Assembly: GCF_003351405.1 (NCBI RefSeq)
Contig: NZ_CP031240.1
Location: 992,001 to 1,056,000, forward strand
Direction of reading: 5' to 3'
Length of the DNA: 64,000 bases
Source: Haemophilus haemolyticus
GTDB taxonomy: Bacteria > Pseudomonadota > Gammaproteobacteria > Enterobacterales > Pasteurellaceae
In this document: positions 43,216 to 52,522 of the stretch, piece by piece
Layout: each line of letters begins with the position of its first letter
Position numbering within the stretch: position 1 is the first letter of the stretch
Translations under genes and position numbers: made by a program
Notes under the pieces: model-generated
What the model was told of the DNA's origin: nothing
Database searches by the model: none
Seen by the model: the letters and a program-made list of their open reading frames with translations, nothing else

Positions 43216-44166
43216 ATGACAATTTATGCAGACAATTCTTATTCTATCGGAAATACGCCACTTGTGCGTTTAAAACATTTTGGTCATAACGGAAATGTGG
43301 TCGTGAAAATTGAAGGTCGTAACCCAAGCTACAGCGTAAAATGCCGTATTGGAGCGAATATGGTGTGGCAAGCAGAAAAAGATGGCACGCTTACGAAAGG
43401 AAAAGAAATTGTAGATGCAACGAGCGGTAATACAGGTATTGCTTTGGCCTATGTTGCAGCAGCTAGAGGTTATAAAATCACACTCACCATGCCGGAAACA
43501 ATGAGCCTAGAAAGAAAACGCTTATTGCGCGGATTGGGTGTTAATTTAGTGCTTACCGAAGGCGCAAAAGGAATGAAAGGCGCGATTGCGAAAGCAGAAG
43601 AAATTGTTGCTTCTGATCCAAACCGCTATGTCATGCTTAAACAATTTGAAAATCCAGCTAATCCACAAATTCATCGAGAAACAACAGGCCCTGAAATTTG
43701 GAAAGATACGGATGGAAAAGTCGATGTTATTGTTGCTGGCGTAGGAACAGGCGGCACCATTACGGGTATTTCTCGCGCGATTAAATTAGATTTTGGTAAA
43801 CAAATCACTTCTGTTGCCGTTGAGCCAGTGGAATCTCCTGTGATTACTCAAACTTTAGCGGGCGAAGAAGCAAAACCAGGTCCACACAAAATTCAGGGTA
43901 TCGGTGCTGGTTTTATTCCAAAAAATTTAGATTTATCTATTATTGATCGCGTAGAAACTGTTGATAGCGATACCGCACTTGCCACAGCTCGTCGCTTAAT
44001 GGCGGAAGAAGGCATTCTTGCAGGTATTTCATCTGGTGCAGCTGTCGCGGCTGCAGATCGCCTAGCTAAATTACCAGAATTTGCTGATAAACTCATTGTC
44101 GTTATTTTGCCTTCAGCTTCAGAGCGCTATTTAAGCACAGCATTGTTTGAAGGGATTGAGGGATAA
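43216..44166 (+). CDS. cysK: cysteine synthase A (O-acetylserine sulfhydrylase)
   Basis: 316 aa. PLP attaches to Lys42 ([14 protein letters not shown]), the substrate loop is TSGNTGIA (near 71-78) and the PLP-phosphate loop is GTGGTITGI. It makes cysteine from O-acetylserine and sulfide. It is followed by a USS-pair terminator; the accessory locus begins right after it. Confidence 0.97.
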   Translation: MTIYADNSYSIGNTPLVRLKHFGHNGNVVVKIEGRNPSYSVKCRIGANMVWQAEKDGTLTKGKEIVDATSGNTGIALAYVAAARGYKITLTMPETMSLERKRLLRGLGVNLVLTEGAKGMKGAIAKAEEIVASDPNRYVMLKQFENPANPQIHRETTGPEIWKDTDGKVDVIVAGVGTGGTITGISRAIKLDFGKQITSVAVEPVESPVITQTLAGEEAKPGPHKIQGIGAGFIPKNLDLSIIDRVETVDSDTALATARRLMAEEGILAGISSGAAVAAADRLAKLPEFADKLIVVILPSASERYLSTALFEGIEG

Positions 44167-44178
44167 ACCAAGAAGAAC

Positions 44179-44209
44179 AAAGTGCGGTGAATTTTCACCG
44201 CACTTTTAC
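44179..44209. terminator. bidirectional terminator, paired uptake sequences
   Basis: AAAGTGCGGTGAA-TT-TTCACCGCACTTTTACC between the convergent cysK and the HEPN gene. Confidence 0.92.
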
Positions 44210-44307
44210 CTAGACCAAAGGAGTTCAATCTGAATGATATCAGATTGGTGAGAATTATAGCGAACTAGATTGCAAGGTTGGTTCGCAAATTACATTAAGA
44301 AATAAAT

Positions 44308-44964
44308 TTATTTTACAACAGGATAGAAAGGTTTTCCCCAACTTGGCTCTGAATCATTACGCAACATAATTTTTACCATTGCAGGTACGAATAATGACAG
44401 TAATGCACAGGCTTCTTCTAGCTGTTTACGGTTGGTACTACTTTCATAAGTAGCTCCGCCATGTATAAGCTGATTTCTCAATGTGTATAAATGCCCAAAT
44501 ACCACTTCCAATACTTCTGCTGTTTTCTGTTCTTCAAAAGCAAAATGGGCTTTTTTCTTCGCTGCAGAAAACATTGCTTTCCATTCTTTCCCTGCTAATA
44601 GACCATTATGAGCATCCCAAAATGGTTGGAATGTATAAGGCGTATCTAGTAGAGCTTTCACTGTCCCAGGAAATTCATCCCAGATAATTCCATAAAGTAG
44701 ATGTTCAGAATCCAATTCACAAAGGCGAGTAATAAATTGATGAAATACCTTACGTTCAATTTCTTTTTTACTTAACTCATCGGCATAGGCTGCATTAAAG
44801 GCAATCCAAAGTGCGATAAATTTGAAGTCTAAATTTTCTTCTTCATTGGCTTTTTTCAACCAGCTTAATGTACGGTGCATTTTTAAGCGAAAGTTATCGT
44901 TAAAGGTATCACGATTTTCTTTGTAATAATTGGTTAAATCTTCAAGTTGTTTTGTCAGTGACAT
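44308..44964 (-). CDS. HEPN-motif protein, unknown function
   Basis: 218 aa from the ATG at 44964 (MSLTKQLEDLTNYYKENRD); an earlier in-frame start adds 8 residues. It is helical, with a C-terminal RNQLIH (R163, H168) fitting the Rx4-6H motif of HEPN ribonucleases, followed by GGATYESSTNRKQL. Many HEPN proteins of this shape sit in defence loci, but others are housekeeping, and nuclease activity is inference. It has its own likely promoter and is split from the GTPase operon by a terminator. Confidence 0.7.
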   Translation of the reverse strand: MSLTKQLEDLTNYYKENRDTFNDNFRLKMHRTLSWLKKANEEENLDFKFIALWIAFNAAYADELSKKEIERKVFHQFITRLCELDSEHLLYGIIWDEFPGTVKALLDTPYTFQPFWDAHNGLLAGKEWKAMFSAAKKKAHFAFEEQKTAEVLEVVFGHLYTLRNQLIHGGATYESSTNRKQLEEACALLSLFVPAMVKIMLRNDSEPSWGKPFYPVVK

Positions 44965-44999
44965 AATGGGCTCCGATATAATCAACATAGAGTTATTAT

Positions 45000-45029
45000 T
45001 GTATAGATTAATTTGTTTGTAAATTTCAA
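45000..45029 (-). promoter_or_regulatory. candidate sigma-70 promoter of the HEPN gene
   Basis: Minus strand TTGAAA, an 18-bp spacer, then TATACA, about 35 bp before the start codon. Confidence 0.5.
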
Positions 45030-45065
45030 AAGAAAACCCATTGGGTGGTTCAATGGGTTTCTTGT
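45029..45065 (-). terminator. terminator after the third GTPase gene
   Basis: Minus strand AAACCCATTG pairs with the following CAATGGGTTT around a short loop (one bulged base) and leads into TCTTTT. It separates the GTPase operon from the HEPN gene. Confidence 0.75.
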
Positions 45066-45103
45066 TTCTTAGTACATACTAGTTTAACCAAGGAAATAAC
45101 TTT

Positions 45104-46828
45104 TTATTTGTTCATTTTTCGTTTGATACTTTCTAATGATGATAAGAATCTCTGAATATTAGAATGGAAAGACTCATTTTCATTTATTTCTATTTCCTTA
45201 TTTTCCTTATTTAATAAAATATGTTTAGGAAATATCATCTCTAATGCATTATTAAATTTCTCCATCACAGATTTTAATTTTAATAAGTGTGATTCTTGAG
45301 AGCTGATATCAAAATATTTCATTAACTCATCAACTTTATCTTCATCATCATTTCTCCAGTTTGAAGCTAAAGATTGTCTAATAGTAAAAAGTTTATCCTT
45401 AATTTTTTTATTCTTTTTAATATCTGCCTGTATTGCTTTTTTATACATTACATTCACGGAATCCAGTGATTCATAGATTTCTTGAATACGGTTAATTTCA
45501 AGATCTTGCTCTATAAAAAATGCTTTTAATGATTTTCTAAAATAAGAATATTCTTTTTTCATTTTGGAACTATATGCAGAAATGCCTTGATATTCAATAC
45601 CATAATTATCAAGTTCAGTAGCAATTTCTTCCATAATATCTTCTACATCAGATAAAGGTCTTTGATCGCATTTGTTTAATACGACATAAAGTGTTTTTTT
45701 CTCTGAAGTTGCTTCATCTAAAAACTCTAAATCACTTTGTGGAATGGTGCCTGCAGTTACAGGAATAAGCCATATTAATGCCCCAGCTTCTTTAATAAAG
45801 TTATCAGCAGTCTCTCTATCTTCATTTGTATGCGATTGTTCTGATGATGACGGGTTATATCCTGGGGTATCTACAAAACATATATGTTTATAACTGAGTT
45901 TATTTGTCAGTACCATATAAGGCATAATATCTTTCAAATTAAATCCGAAAGATCTAATAAAGTCATGAGATAGTTTTTTATAAATATTAGGTTCTATTTT
46001 TAGCAAATCTATCATTTCTCCTTTTGGACTCGCACCTAATAATCCCACGTTATCACTATTCATTACATAAGTTGGAATTGCAGTTGTTGGTTTAATACCT
46101 ACAGGTAACTTAACTGAATCATTTTCAAATAAACTACTAATAAACTCTGATTTACCCGCACTAAAACCACCTCCAACTGCAACAACTTTTTTATTATAAA
46201 ACTCAGGATATGAGCTAATACTTCTTAATTCTTTGCCTATTCTTTGTAATTTTAATAATGCTAAAGCTTCTTCTTTTAATGAAGATTCTTCATTAGCAAA
46301 TTCCATAAAATCATTTTCTAAAATAGATTCATATTCTCTTACACCTTCGTGAATATAATTAGCTTTCAATAAATGTGCGATAAGATTATTCTTGAAATAT
46401 AACTCTTCATAATTTTGATTTAATTTTATATGTTTTTCATTAAGTGTTTTTAAATCAGATTCTAATTTATCCTTATTTTGAATAGAGTTATCATAATCTT
46501 GACTTAACTGAGAATATTTTGAATTAAGAGCGACTAAATCAGATTGTAATTTATCGCCACGCTGAACAGATTTATCATAATCTTGCTTTAACTGGGAATG
46601 TGTGGCATTAAGATCAGTTAAATTTGATTGTAACTCCTCGCCTTCCTTGACTGAGTTTATATAATTTTCAGTTGTTTCTCTCAGGTTATTTTCTAATGTT
46701 GATAAAGTTATTTCTAACTCATCTAATGATTTTTCTATCGATAAAACTAAAGTTTTCTTTTTAAATATAAAACTTAGTCTTGATTTATCTTGAATAGTAT
46801 TTCTTATTACTAATAGCTGCTCACGCAT
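45104..46828 (-). CDS. dynamin-like GTPase 3 with 28-residue coiled-coil repeats
   Basis: 574 aa from the ATG at 46828 (MREQLLVIRN); 13 earlier in-frame codons are less likely. Residues 30-150 are coiled coil built from about three 28-residue repeats (YDKSVQRGDKL...YSQLSQD; YDNSIQNKDKL...). The GTPase domain follows: G1 GGGFSAGKS (219-227), switch-I Thr in KPTT (248-249), G3 DTPG (320-323), G4 NKCD (385-388). The rest is helical. The size is that of bacterial LeoA-type dynamins. It is third in the operon, 69 bp after GTPase 2. Confidence 0.85.
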   Translation of the reverse strand: MREQLLVIRNTIQDKSRLSFIFKKKTLVLSIEKSLDELEITLSTLENNLRETTENYINSVKEGEELQSNLTDLNATHSQLKQDYDKSVQRGDKLQSDLVALNSKYSQLSQDYDNSIQNKDKLESDLKTLNEKHIKLNQNYEELYFKNNLIAHLLKANYIHEGVREYESILENDFMEFANEESSLKEEALALLKLQRIGKELRSISSYPEFYNKKVVAVGGGFSAGKSEFISSLFENDSVKLPVGIKPTTAIPTYVMNSDNVGLLGASPKGEMIDLLKIEPNIYKKLSHDFIRSFGFNLKDIMPYMVLTNKLSYKHICFVDTPGYNPSSSEQSHTNEDRETADNFIKEAGALIWLIPVTAGTIPQSDLEFLDEATSEKKTLYVVLNKCDQRPLSDVEDIMEEIATELDNYGIEYQGISAYSSKMKKEYSYFRKSLKAFFIEQDLEINRIQEIYESLDSVNVMYKKAIQADIKKNKKIKDKLFTIRQSLASNWRNDDEDKVDELMKYFDISSQESHLLKLKSVMEKFNNALEMIFPKHILLNKENKEIEINENESFHSNIQRFLSSLESIKRKMNK

Positions 46829-46897
46829 TTTTTCACCTTTAATGATATTAAAAATGTATGGAGTCAAATCAATTCACACCATACATATTGTTTTATG

Positions 46898-49129
46898 TTA
46901 ATTAATTACAATTTCAGATTTTAATTTTTTAACTTCACAATTAATAGAATTATAAAGCTTAGTATTGACTTCAATATCATTTAAATCAGATAAGGTTTTA
47001 TTTAAACGACGTGTTAGATCTGTAGTAAGCCTGTTTCCAAGTCTTTGATTGATAAGTGTCTTTCTATAATTCTCTACATAATTAGTAATCATATTACTAA
47101 CAGATTTTTGTAGATTATTCATATATTCTTCTGATTTACGGATAAAAGAATTTCCATCACTTTCATCAAGCGTAACTCGACGCTCAAAGTCACTTGGCTT
47201 AGCATCAAGTTTAAACATCATTTCTGGTAACTTAGAAATAGATTTATTTAATAATTCCTCGATTACTCGTTGTTTTGGTAAATACTGTTTTACTTCAGCG
47301 TTAGTATTCAGTTTACCATATAGACGACTCCCAACAACATCAACTACACTATCTTGCCAACCAGATTTAATAGAGCTTGCAAGATAGGAAAGTTGTTCTT
47401 CAATTCTTTCTCGAATTTCATCAATAGCGTCGCAAATTGGAGCTGTTCTTACCACCTTAACAATTTTTGTTCTGGAACGTTCAACATCTTCATAAGAATA
47501 GCCACCTAACCCAATCTTTCTAGCTCCCCAAGATAATAGACCGGGTTTTTCACGTCTAACGCTTTCAGTATAGTATTCAGTTTTGGTTTCCGTTGTTCTT
47601 CCCTCATCAGAGTCAAAGCCTTTAAAAATATCTCTATTTTTATTACTTAATGCTTCTTCAAGTTGTGAAGAAAAATCTTCAACAGAATGCGTAAAGGTTT
47701 CATTAACGTTATTTTCAATATCTTTTGATATTCTCTCTAGCATTGCTTTTCTACGTAAAAGCTGTTCTTCATTCGCAGAATCTAATTCTGAAAGTTGTAT
47801 TTCAGTCCATTTTTCAATGGCAGAAAGATAATTTCTTAATTGATGTTTATATTTATCGTTAAATGTTCTATCCGCTTTATCTAGGGTTGCTTGTTTATTT
47901 TGATTAATGGTATCAATTATTTGATTAATCTTTGTTTTTCCAGTAAGTGCGGCTAATACTTCTTTCGCTTTTGCAGATGAATTAAATATGCTTGGGAAGC
48001 TATCAGAAAGGTTATACCAAACAGTTTGTCCTAATTCATCCCATTTATTTTTTTCATCAAAATATTGTAAAAGGGTAAAAGCAATACTTGAAGAACCCAC
48101 AAACTCGTTAAATTTTACATTTCTTTGATTTAATACTTCGTGTGCTCTTTCTTTAAGAGAACTTGTTACTTGTTCAATTAATAATAAAGGATCGCTAATA
48201 CTTTCAGAAACAGCAGATTCAATTAAGGTATCATCAAATCGACTACCAATTAAATAACATTCTTGTACACCGCTCGCAGTCATTGCTCCTTCAATAAAGT
48301 TACAGTCACTCTCATCTAAAAACTGTGATGTAGGTGAAACAGTTAATACCACATTACAATTTTTTAAGAATTGATTTGTACGCTCTTCGCGAGATTTTAC
48401 AGGATCGTTCACTCCCGGTGTGTCAATAATCTCAATCCCTTTTAATCCTTCTTCTGGTAAATATAAAATGACAGATTTAGTATAAGGCATATATTTACCA
48501 TCAGCTCCAACATAGTGTTGTAATTCACTCATTAAAGCATCAGGTGTATTGGCTTCTAGTTGTGTAACTTGTGGCATTTCTCCAGATTTGTTAAGCAGAA
48601 TAGCTTGCTCATAAGCACCGAGATAAAAATGATCTTTTAATTCTTTTTCGGCGTTTTTTTCTGCTCTTCTTAGAATTTCGTTATCATCCAATACTTTACG
48701 AGCTGCTTTATTTCTTTCTTTTAATGTAGAAATTTGATCTTGAATTTCTTTTTTTAAAAAGTCCTCATATTTCTTTGCATTTTGTTTAATTTCTGAGATG
48801 TCTTCTGGCGTAAAACAATCAATCTCAGCTCGACAGGTTTCCCCATAACGTAAACAAGTCAATGCGGCAGTCATTGGTGTTGCTGCTTTTGGTAGAACAT
48901 CTCGTCCACCGAAAAATAGCATATTCAATAATGAGCTTTTACCAGCTTTTACGCGACCAATTACACCAATTTTTAAAATACGCTCTTGCTTAATCTCTTT
49001 ATTGTGCGCCGTTAGCTCCTTTTCTAGCTTACGGCTATCTGTATAATTTGGATTTACATCACTTTCTTCATCAATTTTATAAAGTTTACTGAAGCTTTCT
49101 ACACGTTTCGTAAAGTCTAAAATATCCAT
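46898..49129 (-). CDS. dynamin-like GTPase 2 (743 aa)
   Basis: G1 is GRVKAGKSS (58-66), switch-I Thr84 is in KAATPMTAAL and G3 is DTPG (236-239). The G4 position reads GSRFDD (295-300), not NKxD, so guanine specificity may be relaxed. A long insertion lies between switch I and G3 (about 105-225). The C-terminal 350 residues are helical stalk-like sequence, with a basic patch near 525-560. The closest familiar shape is a CrfC/YjdA-like dynamin-superfamily protein. It starts 13 bp after GTPase 1. Confidence 0.85.
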   Translation of the reverse strand: MDILDFTKRVESFSKLYKIDEESDVNPNYTDSRKLEKELTAHNKEIKQERILKIGVIGRVKAGKSSLLNMLFFGGRDVLPKAATPMTAALTCLRYGETCRAEIDCFTPEDISEIKQNAKKYEDFLKKEIQDQISTLKERNKAARKVLDDNEILRRAEKNAEKELKDHFYLGAYEQAILLNKSGEMPQVTQLEANTPDALMSELQHYVGADGKYMPYTKSVILYLPEEGLKGIEIIDTPGVNDPVKSREERTNQFLKNCNVVLTVSPTSQFLDESDCNFIEGAMTASGVQECYLIGSRFDDTLIESAVSESISDPLLLIEQVTSSLKERAHEVLNQRNVKFNEFVGSSSIAFTLLQYFDEKNKWDELGQTVWYNLSDSFPSIFNSSAKAKEVLAALTGKTKINQIIDTINQNKQATLDKADRTFNDKYKHQLRNYLSAIEKWTEIQLSELDSANEEQLLRRKAMLERISKDIENNVNETFTHSVEDFSSQLEEALSNKNRDIFKGFDSDEGRTTETKTEYYTESVRREKPGLLSWGARKIGLGGYSYEDVERSRTKIVKVVRTAPICDAIDEIRERIEEQLSYLASSIKSGWQDSVVDVVGSRLYGKLNTNAEVKQYLPKQRVIEELLNKSISKLPEMMFKLDAKPSDFERRVTLDESDGNSFIRKSEEYMNNLQKSVSNMITNYVENYRKTLINQRLGNRLTTDLTRRLNKTLSDLNDIEVNTKLYNSINCEVKKLKSEIVIN

Positions 49130-49142
49130 ATTGTCTCCTCAA

Positions 49143-50942
49143 TTATAAATAGTTTTTCATTACTTGCTTTAATGAACTAATCGCAGATTTTAATTTACTA
49201 ATTTCAAGCTCTTGATCTTTAACATTACCTTTCTCTTGTGATGCACGATCAATTTCTTGAATTTTATCTTTAATCTCTTGATCAAAAATTATTTTAATTT
49301 GTGCGATTAATTGATTTTTAAAACCATTTAACATTTGTGGTAGTTGTTCTTCAATGCTACTCGCAACTTTAGGTATAATGCTTTCTTCAAATGCTCTTTC
49401 AAGTGCATCTTGCTGTTTCATTTCTTGGATTCGTCTTGTTGAACCATCATCTGAACTACCAAAAATATCAGTAATAAAACTTGGTAAAAGTGAAACAACA
49501 GCTTGAGCAATAGGGTTTTTAGTCAATAATGATGTGATTATTTTTAAAATTATACCAATTACATCATTATTACTTTGGCTATCTTCTTTGACATTGGTAT
49601 CAATATTTCTAATATCCAATAAGGTTTGATTCATTTTTCTGTTAATATCTGCTTTCAAACGTAATAATGATTCATTATTCAAACTCATTTGACTTGCATT
49701 TCTAGCTGACATTTCTTGTAAAATGCCAGCAAATTGCTCAGTTAATTCAGTGCTTAGTCTTTCTAAATAGCTTTTTACACTGCTGCTTAATGTATTTTGA
49801 ATCAAACTACCAACTTCCTCAGAAAACTGAAATTGATTACGTTCTAGTGTTTTAAGTAAACGTGCTTTATTTGTTCTTAATTCTGTTTTAATACGTTCAA
49901 TAATTAGATTAACACCGTCAAATCGGCGAGATTCAAGGGAGTTCATTTCTCTTGCTTGCTTTTCTTCAAGGCGTTCTTTTTGACGCTCAAGTTTGTCTTT
50001 TGCAGATTTAATTTCTTCCTCAGTTTCTTGTAAAACTGAAATATTTGAATTTAATGTTTCTATAAATTTTCTACCTTGAGAATGTAATCCATCTGAAAAA
50101 ATATTCTCAATTAATTTATCTTTATCAATATTATCTAAGATATGTTGTAATGCATCAGTATTTTTCACACTTGATACATAGATTTCATTTCCATAATCTA
50201 AATCATTCAATGTATCAGTAATATTTTCACGTACTTCTTCAATAATATCTTCTGAACGTGTATCTGCCTTTGTTAGACAGAATGTAAATTCTTTTTCTGT
50301 TTGTAATATTTTTTCAGCTTCTTGAATGATATCTCCAGTGATCTCTCCAGATCCTACTGGGTGGAGTATAACAAAATGAACACCACGGCGAATATATAGA
50401 TCAATAGCTTTATTATGTCTGTTGTTTGCCGAACCAAATCCAGGCATATCAGCTAGAATGAAAGGTTCGAGTTCTTTTAATTTTTTATTATTTGAATATA
50501 ACTTAATATAGCTATAATCAAGTTCATCATTTTGATTACCGCTTTCAGCAACAAATTTATCTAATTCAGATAAATTAACTTGAGTTCTTTCAATTATAAA
50601 ATCTGGATTATTATCATCTAATTTGATTAATTCAGCATATTCTTTCCCTTCTGTATAACGTAGTTCTGTAGCTAACTTTGTAACTGGCTCTTGCCCAGTA
50701 GGAAGAATACCTTTTCTTTTTTCTTTTTTATGATTTGGATCAAGAAAATAATTAATTAATGTGCTTTTACCGGCACTAAATCCACCCACGATAGGAATAA
50801 TCATTTCTAAATGATTAATGTCGTTACTGTACTTATCTAATACAGCTATCTCTTCTACTTTAGTTTCATTATTTAAACTTAAAGGTTCAATAATTTCTTT
50901 TGCTTGTTGAATGTAATTAAGTAAATTTTCCTTTGTTGTCAT
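49143..50942 (-). CDS. dynamin-like GTPase 1 with a hydrophobic paddle-like segment
   Basis: 599 aa. G1 is GGFSAGKS (53-60), switch-I Thr is in ILPTGQEPVT, G3 is DMPG (165-168) and G4 is TKAD (224-227). A coiled coil (about 303-340) is followed by a helical stalk. Residues 461-495 form a strongly hydrophobic stretch (VIGIILKIITSLL, AVVSLLPSFI) that could insert into membrane, as in bacterial dynamins. It starts 16 bp after the WYL gene, so it should be under its transcript. It is distinct in sequence from the two GTPases behind it. Confidence 0.87.
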   Translation of the reverse strand: MTTKENLLNYIQQAKEIIEPLSLNNETKVEEIAVLDKYSNDINHLEMIIPIVGGFSAGKSTLINYFLDPNHKKEKRKGILPTGQEPVTKLATELRYTEGKEYAELIKLDDNNPDFIIERTQVNLSELDKFVAESGNQNDELDYSYIKLYSNNKKLKELEPFILADMPGFGSANNRHNKAIDLYIRRGVHFVILHPVGSGEITGDIIQEAEKILQTEKEFTFCLTKADTRSEDIIEEVRENITDTLNDLDYGNEIYVSSVKNTDALQHILDNIDKDKLIENIFSDGLHSQGRKFIETLNSNISVLQETEEEIKSAKDKLERQKERLEEKQAREMNSLESRRFDGVNLIIERIKTELRTNKARLLKTLERNQFQFSEEVGSLIQNTLSSSVKSYLERLSTELTEQFAGILQEMSARNASQMSLNNESLLRLKADINRKMNQTLLDIRNIDTNVKEDSQSNNDVIGIILKIITSLLTKNPIAQAVVSLLPSFITDIFGSSDDGSTRRIQEMKQQDALERAFEESIIPKVASSIEEQLPQMLNGFKNQLIAQIKIIFDQEIKDKIQEIDRASQEKGNVKDQELEISKLKSAISSLKQVMKNYL

Positions 50943-50958
50943 TTTTTACCTCAATTAA

Positions 50959-51852
50959 TTATTTATAGTTTGAAATATAATTTTGTAAATTAGAAAGCAT
51001 TTTATTTTGTAACTCATTTTGGCTCACAATCACCAAATGTGGAATCCAATATTGCACCAAGGGAATAATTTCTAATTCGTGAATGTTTTTGCAAGAGAGC
51101 AGAAGTTCACCATTTTCTAATTTTCGGATGGTTTCTTGGTTTGGTAGTAAATTACGTCGAGTGAAATAATGGGCAACGGAAGCATCTACTTTGATTACAA
51201 CTTCACTAATTTGATTGCCGTGAGAAATGCTGTCGCTTTTTTGAATTTCTGAGAGAAATTGTTCATCAGGTTTGAATGTTTTATCTGTTATTTTTAAAAA
51301 ATGGATTTGAGTGAAGCAAAAGGTTTTTTGTTTTCCATTTTCAAGACCGATGAGATACCAAACCCCATTTTTATTTAATAACACATAAGGCTCAACTTCA
51401 CGATTTGAAGCATTTTGAGTGCCGAGTTTTTGATAGGTAAATTGCACCACGCAATGTTTTTCAATGGCATTTTGAAGTTGTTTAAATTCTTGTTGGCGAT
51501 GCTGAATCGCTTCGTAATGTAATCCTTTAACGGCAATACTTTCATTTAAACTATGTTGAAAAAATTCACGATCTATTTTAGGGAAAAGATCTTGCACACT
51601 AGCGAAATGGGCAAATCGTTCAATATCTTCTTTAGTGAACACACCGAGTTGGGCGCGGTTTAAACGATAAAAGCGCGGTCCATTTTGTTCCCAATTTAAA
51701 AAAACAAGACGTTCATTTAGATCTTTTTGTAAGGTGCGAATGCCGATAGAAAAGCGATCAGCTAATTCATTAATATCAATCTGCCCTGTGGTATTCAATT
51801 CCACCAAAATAGAAGCTAAACGTTCCGCTAGTTTTTCGTGTTTGTTCGACAT
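50959..51852 (-). CDS. WYL-domain transcriptional regulator (BrxR/CapW-like)
   Basis: 297 aa from the ATG at 51852 (MSNKHEKLAERL); the frame is open 106 codons further upstream but that part overlaps the divergent XRE gene. Residues 5-55 are a winged HTH (GQIDINELADRFSIGIRTLQKDL). A WYL domain (about 130-200: VEPYVLLNKNGVWYLIGLENGKQ) and a WCX-like C-terminus follow. WYL regulators of this layout repress defence operons and are thought to sense nucleic-acid ligands. As first gene of the GTPase operon it probably autoregulates it. Confidence 0.88.
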   Translation of the reverse strand: MSNKHEKLAERLASILVELNTTGQIDINELADRFSIGIRTLQKDLNERLVFLNWEQNGPRFYRLNRAQLGVFTKEDIERFAHFASVQDLFPKIDREFFQHSLNESIAVKGLHYEAIQHRQQEFKQLQNAIEKHCVVQFTYQKLGTQNASNREVEPYVLLNKNGVWYLIGLENGKQKTFCFTQIHFLKITDKTFKPDEQFLSEIQKSDSISHGNQISEVVIKVDASVAHYFTRRNLLPNQETIRKLENGELLLSCKNIHELEIIPLVQYWIPHLVIVSQNELQNKMLSNLQNYISNYK

Positions 51853-52006
51853 AGTTATTCTCTTGATTTCAATATATGTGCGTATTTTATGTAAAGTATT
51901 TGCACGGTTGATTCGGGCGAGAAAAATATTTTGTATAAAATCTCGCTTATTGTAAGAATTTAACTCTTTATTGCAAGATTTTAATTCTCTTTTTATTGGG
52001 TGGTGA

Positions 52007-52387
52007 ATGTCTATACTCGTTCCATTCAAAAAATGGAATAAAGAAAATGGCGTGAAAGATAAAGTTGAGATAAATAAACAAGTGGGAGCTTCTATTGCAA
52101 AATATCGGAAAGCCTCAGGTTTATCACAAGCAAAAGTGGCAGAAATATTGGGATTAAGCAATGATGCCATTTCTAGAATGGAGCGCGGCAGGATTGGATT
52201 AAATGTAGAGCGTTTATGTGAATTTGCAACACTGTTTCAATGCCGTGTGTCTGATTTAATCACAGATAGTAGTTTGCAACCATCGGATCAAATTTATCAA
52301 CTTGATCGATTATTAAATCAATTAGATGATATGGAAAGAAGAAAATTAATTTTATTGATTGAACAAATGATCGAATGGAAAAATTAG
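52007..52387 (+). CDS. XRE-family HTH regulator
   Basis: 126 aa. The HTH is near residues 25-80 (VGASIAKYRKASGLSQAKVA, EILGLSNDAISRMERGRIGL), followed by a short helical tail (DQIYQLDRLLNQLDDMERRKLILLIEQ). It is divergent from the WYL regulator with 154 bp between the starts, so both could act on the shared control region. No target is known. Confidence 0.85.
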   Translation: MSILVPFKKWNKENGVKDKVEINKQVGASIAKYRKASGLSQAKVAEILGLSNDAISRMERGRIGLNVERLCEFATLFQCRVSDLITDSSLQPSDQIYQLDRLLNQLDDMERRKLILLIEQMIEWKN

Positions 52388-52488
52388 CTACAGAAAATTA
52401 GGTTTGATTATCCTGTTGATAACTGTCTAACTTTTGGGGCTAGTCGTTTCCACCGCACTTTTATATATTGAGTATAAGTAAAGAAGAA

Positions 52489-52510
52489 AAGCCTAGCGTT
52501 TGCTAGGCTT
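52489..52510 (-). terminator. terminator of sodA
   Basis: AAGCCTAGC-GTTT-GCTAGGCTT; on the minus strand it is followed by TTCTTCTTTA. It lies 13 bp past the sodA stop. Confidence 0.88.
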
Positions 52511-52522
52511 CTTCAATATTGA

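Noticed and set aside
51853..52170. 106-codon N-terminal extension of the WYL regulator
   Set aside because: It overlaps the divergent XRE gene in antisense and the winged-HTH domain begins right after the internal ATG.
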